Shown: positions 56,621-64,000 of the stretch, piece after piece | How positions within the stretch are numbered: the stretch's first letter is position 1 | Layout of the letters: each line of letters starts with the position of its first letter | Assembly: GCA_030035585.1 (NCBI GenBank) | Contig: CM057460.1 | Location: 132,664,714-132,728,713, forward strand | Origin: Dugong dugon | Lineage: Eukaryota; Chordata; Mammalia; Sirenia; Dugongidae | Direction of reading: 5' to 3' | DNA length: 64,000 nucleotides | Notes under the pieces: model-generated | What the model was told of the DNA's origin: nothing | What the model saw: only the letters and a program-made list of their open reading frames with translations | Database searches by the model: none | Position numbers and translations under genes: made by a program

Positions 56621-56844
56621 TCGTTGCGGGTGGAGTCGATTCTGACTCATAGCGACCCTACAGGACAGAGCAGAACTGCCTCATAGACCCTACAGGACAG
56701 AGTAGAACTGCCTCAGAGGGCTGTAATCTTGATGGAGCAGATCGCCAGGTCTTTTCTCCCACGGAGCAGCTGGTAGGTATGAATTGCTGAAATTTAAGGT
56801 AGTGCCCCATGCTTAACCCCTGTGCTACCAGGACTCTTTCCCTG
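56621..56844 (-). mobile_element. Inner AfroSINE with target-site duplication
   Basis: Minus-strand SINE: GTGGAGTCGATTCTGACTC at the left (tail) to TGTGCTACCAGGACTC at the right (head). Flanks TAAGGATTAC (56611-56620) and TAAAGATTAC (56845-56854) are a 10-bp duplication with one difference. It contains a tandem 32-bp duplication (56655-56686 and 56687-56718). Confidence 0.85.
56655..56718. repeat. Tandem 32-bp duplication inside an AfroSINE
   Basis: Two units of 32 bp starting ACCCTACAGGACAGAG, differing at two positions (C/T and T/G). Other AfroSINEs in the window have a single unit here. Confidence 0.9.
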
Positions 56845-56946
56845 TAAAGATTACAGCCTAGGACACCTTATGGGGCAATTTCACTTCATCCTGTAGGGTC
56901 ACTATGAGTTGGGATAGTCTCCATGGAACACAACAACAACAAAACA

Positions 56947-57280
56947 AGCATGGACCAGAGAAACAAACCAACAAACAAAATTCTCCCTTGAGAAATTTTA
57001 GCCAAAACCCCAACTCAAAATTATGAGATCTGAATTCCATTACTTGAATGACTTGAAAATTCACATGTCACAAATTTAGTGTGAGTGTTCCCAGGTTGTT
57101 GATGCCACTAAGAGTCTAGCAGAAATAAGTAAACCTTTTTCAAAAGGAATTAATTAAAATCTAGATTTCAACATACTCCCAAAAACAGAGTTTCAGAGAA
57201 ACTAAACTCACAACAATGTGTGTGTGTATCTATCTAGATATAGATAGCTGTATATTTATATAGAGAGAGGTATCAAATCA
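56947..57280. other. Unrecognised sequence with short GT/TA-rich patch
   Basis: No gene. A GTGTGTGTATCTATCTAG-type low-complexity patch is at about 57217-57270, just left of the RTE insertion. Confidence 0.55.
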
Positions 57281-58350
57281 CTGTTGTTGTGAGGTGCCAT
57301 GGAGTCAGTTCTGACTCATGGTGACCCTGCGTACAACAGGACAAAACACTGCCCGTCCTGTGCCATCCTGACAATCACTGCTATGCTTGAGCCCATTTTT
57401 GCAGCCACTGTGTCAGTCCATCTTTCTGAGGGTCTTTCTCTTTTTTGCTGACCCTCTACTTTACCAAGCATGATGTCCTTCTCCAGGGACTGGTCCCTCC
57501 CTGATAACATGTCCAAACTATGTGAGACAAAGTCTCACCATCCTTGTTTCTAAGTAGCATTCTGGCTGTACTTCTTCCAAAACACATTTGTTCATTCCTT
57601 TGGCAGTCCATGGTATATTCAATATTCTTCACCAACACCATAATTCAAAGGCATCAATTCTTCTTCAGTCTTCCTTATTCATCCTCTAGCCTTCGCATGC
57701 ATATGAGGTGATTGAAAACACCATGGCTTGGGTCAGGCCCACCTTAGTCCTCAAAGTGACATCTTTGCTTTTCAACACTTTAAAGAGGTCTTTTGCAGCT
57801 GATCTGCCCAATGCAATGTATCCTTTGATTTCTTGGCTGCTGCTTTCATGAGGGTTGATTGTGGATCCAAAAAAAATGAAATCCTTGACAATGTCAACCT
57901 TTTCTTCATTTACCATGATGTTGCTTATTGGTCCAGTTGTGAGGATTTTTGTTTTCTTTATATTGAGCTATAACCCATGGTGAAGGCTATAGTCTTTGAT
58001 CTTCATCAGTAAGTGCTTCAAGCCCTCTTTGCTTTCAGCAAACAAAGTTGTATCATCTGCATGTCACAGGTTGTTAATGAATCTTCCTCCAATCCTCATG
58101 CCTCGTTCTTCTTCGTATAAACCAGCTTCTCGGATTATTTGCTCAGCATATAGATTGAATAAGTATGATGTGAGGATACAATCCTGATGCACAACTCTCA
58201 ACTTTAAAACCCACAGTATCCCCTTGTTCTGTTTGAACTACTGCCTCTTAGTCTATGTACAAGTTCCACATGAGCACAATTAAGTGTTCTGAAATTAACA
58301 TTCTTTGCAATGTTATCCGTAATTTGTTATGATCCATACAATTAAATGCA
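57281..58350 (-). mobile_element. 5'-truncated RTE LINE
   Basis: Minus-strand RTE from its 3' tail (GAGTCAGTTCTGACTCATGG at 57301) to the reverse-transcriptase palm (ATTTGTTATGATCCATACA, about 58330). Readable pieces are the C-terminal blocks (57641-57316), EEKVDIVKDFIFFGSTIN with LGRSAAKDLFKVL (57916-57686), and the YADD-side text near 58040. All are broken by stops and shifts. It is homologous to the element at 14963-16442 and shows the uninterrupted sequence there at the LTR site. Confidence 0.85.
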
Positions 58351-58393
58351 TTATATTATGTTTGGTTACATTATATCACATCATATTGTATAA

Positions 58394-58606
58394 TATTAGG
58401 AGCCCTGGTGTCACAGTGATTAAAGCATTTTGCTGCAAACCAAAATGTCCGTGGTCTGAACCCACCAGCCACTATGTGGGAGAAAGATGTGGCAGTATGC
58501 CTCCATAAAGATTTACAGACTCAGAAACAGTATGGGGCAGTTCTACTCTGTCCTACAGAGTTGCTATGAGTTGTAATTGACTCAATGGCAGCAGGTTATA
58601 CTAATA
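58394..58606 (+). mobile_element. AfroSINE, long form
   Basis: Head GGAGCCCTGGTGTCACAGTG, box-B region GGTCTGAACCCACCAGCC, middle GAGAAAGATGTGGCAGTATG, GTATGGGGCAGTTCTACTC, and tail GTTGCTATGAGTTGTAATTG. Confidence 0.88.
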
Positions 58607-59835
58607 TTATATTTACTGTGTTATATAACTAGTTACAGTTATAATCTGAAATGAATTATTATTCTTTTTTTTATTGTACTTCAGGTGAAGACTTACAGAA
58701 CAAATAGTTTCTCATGAAACAGTAGTACACATACTGTTTTATGACATTGGTTAACAACCTCACAACATGTCAACCCTCTCCCTTCTCGACCTTTTTTTTT
58801 TTTTTTGGTGAAAATATACATAGCCAAAGTTACACCATTTCAAAAATTTCTACACGCACAGTTCAGTGACATCGACTACCCTCTTCCAATTGTGCTGCTT
58901 TTCTCACTTTAGATGAAGGCTTACAGAACAAAATAGTTTCTCATTAAACAGTTAGTAAACATGTTGCCCTATGACAATGGTTAACCTCACAACACATCAA
59001 CACTATTCTTACTCAATCTTGGGTTCCCTATCACCAGCTTCCTTGCCCCCTCCTGCCTTCTGGCCCTTGTCACTGGACTGCTGTACCTCATTAGTCCCAT
59101 TTGGTTTTATGCGGCTGTCCACTCCCAGGCTGAAAGTGAACCTCAGAGATGAATTTACCACTGAGCTAAAAGGGTGTCTGGGGGCCATACTCTCAGGGTT
59201 TCTCCAGCCTCCTTTAGGCCAATAAATCTGGTCTTTTTTTTTTTTTTTTTGTGAGTTAGAATTATGTTCTACATCCTTCTCCAGCTCTGTCCAGAACCCT
59301 CTGTTGTGATCCCGGTCTGAGCAGACAGTGCTGGTAGCCGGACACCATTTAGCTGTACTGGACTCAGTCTGGTAGAAGCCTTCACAGCTATGGTCCATTA
59401 GTCCTTCAGACTAATCTTTTCCTTGCATCTCTTCATTCCTTCTTGCTCCGGAAGAGATGAGACCAGCGGAGTCTCTTAGATGGCTGCTCACAGGCTTTTA
59501 AGACCCCAGACGCTAATCACCAAGGTAGAAGAATATAGAACATTGTCTTTATAAACTGTGTTATGCCAATTGAGCTGGATGTTCCCCGAGACCATGTCCC
59601 AACAGCCATCCGCCCAGCAGTTCAGTCCCTCAGGGAGTTTGGATGTGTCTATGGAGCTTCCATGACATTTCCTTGTACAAGCTGTGCTGGTTTCCCCAGT
59701 ATTGTGTACTGTCTCACCGTTCACCCAAGATACCACTTATCTATTACCTATTTAGTATACCCCACCACCACCCCTCACATCCCTGGTAACCAACAAAGAT
59801 TGTTACAGTTTGTGTGTGAACTTTTTCATGGGTTT

Positions 59836-62800
59836 TTACAATAAAGGTCTCATACGATATTGTTCTTTTTGTGATTGACTTATTTCACTCAGCATAATGT
59901 CCTCCACTTTCATCCATGGTATGAGATGCTTCACAGATTCATCGTTGTTCTTTCTCGTTGCATAGTACTCCATTGTATGTATGTACCATAGTTCGTTTAT
60001 GCATTCATCTGTTGATGGGCATCTAGGTTGTTTCCATTGTTTTGCTATTGTGAACAATGCTGCCATAAACATAGGTGTGCATACGTCTATTTGAGTGATG
60101 ACTCTTATTTCTTTAGGATATATTCCTAGGAGTGGGATTGCTGGATTGAATGGTATGTCTACTTCTAGCTTTCTGAGGAAGCACCATATCATTTTGCATT
60201 CCCACCAGCGGTGGATAAGAGTTCCAATCTCCCCGCAGCCCCTCCAACATTTGTTATTTCCAGTGTTTTTGATTCGTGCCAGTAATCCGGGGGTGAGATG
60301 GTATCTCATTGTAGTTTTGATTTGCATTTCTCTAATGGCTAGTGATCGCAAGCATTTCCTCATGTGTCTGTTGGCCATTTGAATGTCTTCTTTGGTGAAG
60401 TGTCTGTTCATTTCCTTTGCCCATTTTTTAATAGGATTATTTGTCTTTTTGTTGTACAGGTGTTGGATTTTCTTGTAGATTATGGAGATTAGACCTTTGT
60501 CTGACTTGTACTGTCCAAAAACTTTTTCCCAGTCTGTAGGTTCTCTTTTTACGCTTTTGGAGTCTTTTGAAGATCATAGGTGTTTGATTTTTTGAAGATC
60601 CCAGTTATCTAGCTTATCTTTTGGGGTCTCTGCATTGTTAGTTATGCTTTGTATCCTGTTAATGCAGTGTATTAAGGCCTGTAGTGTTGGTCCTATTTTT
60701 TCTTCTATGAACTTTATAGTTTTAGGCTTTATATTCAGGTCTTTGATCCATTTTGAAGTAGTTTTTGTATACGGCATGAGGTATGGGTCCTGTTTTCTTT
60801 TTTTTGCAGATGGATATCCAGTTTTGCCAGCACCATTTGTTAAAAAGACTGTCTTTTCCCCATTTGATGGAATCTGGGCCCTTGTCGAAGATCAGGTGAC
60901 CATAGGTGGATGGATTTACATCTGGGTTTTCAATTCTGTTCCCTTGGTCAATGTATCTGTCGTTGTACCAGTCCCAGGCTGTTTTGACTACTGTAGCTGT
61001 ATAGTAGGTTCTGAAGTCAGGTAGTGTGAGTCCTACCACTTTATTCTTCTTCTTCAGTAGTGCTTTACTTATTTGGGGCTTCTTCCCTTTCCATATAAAG
61101 ATAATGATCAGTTTTTCCATCTCTTTGAAGAATGTTGTTGGTATTTGGATCGGGATTGCGTTGTATTGGTAAATTGCTCTGGGTAGAATTGTCATTTTCG
61201 CAATGTTGAGTCTGCCCATGCATGAGCATGGTATGTTTTTTCCATTTATATAGATCCCTTTGGGTTTCATGCAGTAGTGTTTTGTAGTTTTCTTTGTATA
61301 GGTCTCTTACATCTCTGGTCAGATTTATTCCTAAGTATTTTATCTTTTTAGGGGCTATTAAAAATGGTACTGTTTTCCCGATTTCCTTTTCATCGTTCTC
61401 CTTATTAATGTATACGAATCCAACTGATTTTTGAATGTTTATCTTTTATCCTGCTACTCTGCTGAATCTTTCTGTTAGTTCCAGTAGACTTCTCGTGGAG
61501 TCTTTAGGATTTTCTATGTATAGTATCATATCATCTGCAAACCGCGACAGTTTAACTACTTCATTACCAATTTGGATGCCCTTTATTTATTTTTCTTGCC
61601 TTATTGCTCTAGCTATAACTTCCAGCACAATGTTAAATAGGAGTGGTGATAAAGGACATCCTTGTCTTGTTCCTGATTTCAAGGGGAATGTTTTCAGCCA
61701 CTGACCATTAAGAATGCTGTTGGCCATTGGTTTTGCATAGATGGCCTTTATTATGTTGAGAAATTTCCCTTCTGTATCTATTTTATTGAGAGTTTTTATC
61801 AGGAATAAGTTTTGGGCTTTGTCAAAAGCCTTTTCTGTGTCAGTTGAGATGATCATGGGATCTTTTCTTTTTTTTTATTTATGTGGTGGATTACGTTGAT
61901 TGATTTTCTAATGCTGAACCATCCTTGCATACCTGGTATGAATCCTACTTGGTCGTGGTGTATTATTTTTTTGATATGATTGTAAATTCTATTGGCTCGA
62001 ATTTTGTTCAGAATTTTTGCACCTATATTCATGAGAGATATTTGTCTGTAATTTTCTTTTTTTGTGGCATCTTTTCCTGCTTTTGGTATCAGCGTTATGC
62101 TGGCTTCATAGAATGAATTCGGAAGTGTTGCTTCCTCTTCTATGCTCTGAAATAGCTTGAGTAGTACTGGTACAAGCTCTTCTGTAAATGTTTTGTAGAA
62201 TTCTCCAGTGAAGCCATCTGGGCCAGGGCTTTTTTGGTTGGGAGTTTTTTTATTACCTTTTCAATCTCTTCTCTTGTTATGAGTTTGTTCATATTTTCAA
62301 CACCACTTTGTTGTAGTTTGGGTATGTAGTGTGTTTCTAGAAATTTATCCATTACCTCTAGGTTTTCAAATTTGTTGGAGTATAGTTTTTCATAATGTTT
62401 TGTCATAATCCTTTTTATTTCAGTTTGGTCTGTTGTAATGTCCCCCATTGCGTTTCTTATTTGGGTTATTTGTGTCCTCTCCTGTTTTTCTTTTGTCAGC
62501 TTGGCCAGTGGTTTGTCGATTTTGTTGATTCTTTCAAAGAACCAACTATTGGTTTTGTTGATTCTTTCTATTGTTGTTCTGTTCTCTATTTCATTTATTT
62601 TTGCTCTGATCTTTACTATTTCCTTTCTTCCTGTGGCTATGGGCTTTTTTTTTGCTGTTCTCTTTCTATTTGTTTGAGTTCTGTAGTTAATGTTTTGGCT
62701 TTGTCCCTTTCTTCTTTTTTGATGTGTGCATCTATTGCTATATATGTCCTCTGAGGACTGCCTTTGCTGTGTCCCAAAGGTTTTGGTATGATTTGTTTTC

Positions 62801-63636
62801 ATTCTCACTTGATTCTACAAATTTTTTGATTCCATCTCTGATTTCTTCTATCACCCAGTGATGTGTAAGCAAGGTATTATTCAGTTTCCATGTATTGATT
62901 TTTTTTCCTTGCTCTTACTGTTGTTAATTTCTACCTTGATGGCATTGTGGTGAGAGAAGATTCTTTGAATTATCTCATCATTTTAGATCTTGTTGAGGAG
63001 TGCTCTGTGGCCTAAGATGTGGTCTATTCTGGAAAACATTCATGTGCATTGGAAAAGAATGTGTACTTTGCAGAAGTTGGATGGAGTGTTCTATATATGT
63101 CTATGAGGTCAGGTTGGCTGATTGTGCCCTTTAGGTCTTCTGTATCTTTACTGAGTTTCTTCTTAGTTGTTCTGTCCTTTACTTAGAGTGGTATGTTGAA
63201 GTCTCCTACTATTATTGTGGAACTATCAATTTCTCTTTTCAGTGTTGTTAGAGTTTGTTTTATGTATTTTGGAGCCCTGTCATTGGGTACATAGATGTTT
63301 ATTATGGTTAATTCTTCATGATGGATCATCCTCTTAATCATTATATAGTGTTCTTCTTTGTCTTTTATGGTGTATTTTGTTTTGAAGTCTATTTTATCTG
63401 AGATTAGTATTGCCACTCCTGCTCTTTTTTTTGTAGTTGTTAGCTTGATATATTTTTTTCCAACCTTTGGCTTTTAATAAATTCACATCTTTGTTTCTAA
63501 GGTTTGTCTTTTGTAGACAGTATATTGATGGATCCTATTTTCTTATCCATTCTGTCACTCTCTTTCTCTTTATGGGTGCATTGGGTCCATTTACATTCAG
63601 TGTTATTATTGATAGACGTGAGTTTCTTGCTGTCAT
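59836..63636 (-). pseudogene. L1 ORF2 of copy 5, broken
   Basis: Start at 63636 (ATGACAGCAAG). Endonuclease piece at 63416-63183 with NIYVPN and VGDFN. Linker at 62808-62140 ([15 protein letters not shown]). Reverse transcriptase at 61856-61587 and onwards; the Asp-Asp box region near 61530 is readable in another frame. C-terminal pieces at 61270-60722 and 60411-59836, where the Cys-rich motif is changed (C-x3-C kept, IHRWWEC with Cys to Arg). A short deletion removes residues after WWECKM. Several stops and shifts; non-functional. Confidence 0.88.
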
Positions 63637-63708
63637 TTTATAGTGCTTTTTTTTTTGATGCTGATATTTTCTTTGTTCTTCTTACACTCTTGTGCTGAGT
63701 TACTTTTG

Positions 63709-63825
63709 TTAGTAGATTTTTTTTTTCATTTCTTTTGTTTTTGTAGGTTTTGTTTTTGCTGAGACTTTATGTTTTTCCTCTTTATATTTATGAGTATGTT
63801 TGTTAACTTTCTTTCTGGTTACCAT
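63709..63825 (-). CDS. Small inter-ORF frame in L1 copy 5, short form (hypothetical)
   Basis: 38 codons from the conserved ATG: MVTRKKVNKHTHKYK to KEMKKKIY, then TAA. The A-run after the second Met is 10 long, in the early-stop frame like part B and copy 3. Confidence 0.25.
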   Translation of the reverse strand: MVTRKKVNKHTHKYKEEKHKVSAKTKPTKTKEMKKKIY

Positions 63826-64000
63826 GAATTTTACCCTTATCTTTCTGAGTTTGAAGCAGTCTACCATTACTTGGTATCACCTTACCTTCATCTCCATTAG
63901 AAGGTTCTATACCTATGCTGTTTATTCCCTCTTTTATTTTTTTGATGTTGTTGTCATTTACTGATTAACTGCTCTGATTCCCTGTTGTATTTCTTTTGGT

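Larger units (their letters stand above)
56497..56946 (+). mobile_element. AfroSINE split by a second, inverted AfroSINE
   Basis: The outer plus-strand SINE runs 56497-56620 (GAGCACTGGTGCAGCAACGG, GACCTGGTGATCTGCTCC) and resumes at 56845-56946 (ATTACAGCCTAGG, TATGGGGCAATTTCACTTC, GGGTCACTATGAGTTGG, then AACAACAAC). The interruption falls in the middle segment. Together the two halves make one ordinary long-form AfroSINE. Confidence 0.88.
58668..64000 (-). mobile_element. Older L1 (copy 5), runs off the window
   Basis: Minus-strand L1 from a T-run (58668-58675) through a 3' UTR with two GCTTACAG-type units (to 59835), ORF2 (59836-63636) and the inter-ORF region, cut by the window end before ORF1. 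Divergence is intermediate between copies 1/2 and the old L1 at 20932. Confidence 0.9.

Noticed and set aside
1..64000. CRISPR arrays, operons, bacterial genes or a new defence system
   Set aside because: No regular short repeats with unique spacers, no clustered co-directional genes and no ribosome-binding sites. The content is typical vertebrate retrotransposon sequence.

Overview
This is repeat-dense, AT-rich mammalian intergenic DNA. No host protein-coding exon, tRNA, rRNA or CRISPR array could be supported. Short tRNA-derived SINEs of the AfroSINE type and RTE-type (BovB-like) LINE fragments with the same 3' tail point to an afrotherian. Elephant is the best guess; manatee or hyrax is not excluded. 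Species assignment is inference.

Layout. 1-2750: unassigned old repeats and an RTE fragment (about 470-1995). 2753-13260: an old minus-strand L1 5' region, cut by an RTE fragment (2959-3400) and by a young, 8.5-kb, full-length minus-strand L1 (copy 1, 3424-12261 including a 3' transduction). 13261-20920: mostly unrecognised sequence with AfroSINEs, MIR-like pieces, an RTE fragment split by a probable solo LTR (15759-16218), and a weak LTR candidate near 19.9-20.4 kb. 20932-24827: an old 5'-truncated plus-strand L1 with target-site duplications. 25338-33843: a second young full-length minus-strand L1 (copy 2) with target-site duplications. 34446-49128: an older minus-strand L1 (parts A and B) split by a full-length plus-strand L1 (copy 3, 36020-44122), with about 1.5 kb of the outer L1 missing at the insertion point. 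49130-58620: unrecognised sequence, RTE fragments, a probable degraded endogenous retrovirus with a 3' LTR, MIR and nested AfroSINEs. 58668-64000: another older minus-strand L1 (copy 5) running off the window end.

Copies 1 and 2 share one plan: a CpG-rich 5' UTR with about 267-bp tandem monomers, ORF1 (349 codons, intact in both), a 431-bp inter-ORF region holding a small basic ORF, ORF2 (endonuclease, reverse transcriptase, Cys-rich end; broken in both), and a 1.5-kb 3' UTR built from three related units. Their flanks and target-site duplications differ, so they are separate insertions, not a segmental duplication.

The points most worth a second look are these. The small inter-ORF frame starts at the same ATG in all five L1 copies; in the two young copies it is extended to overlap the ORF2 start as ATGA. 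Copy 1 carries a 3' transduction of about 313 bp. Copy 1 also has substitutions at endonuclease positions 115 and 228. Copy 3 inserted without a target-site duplication and with an apparent target deletion.
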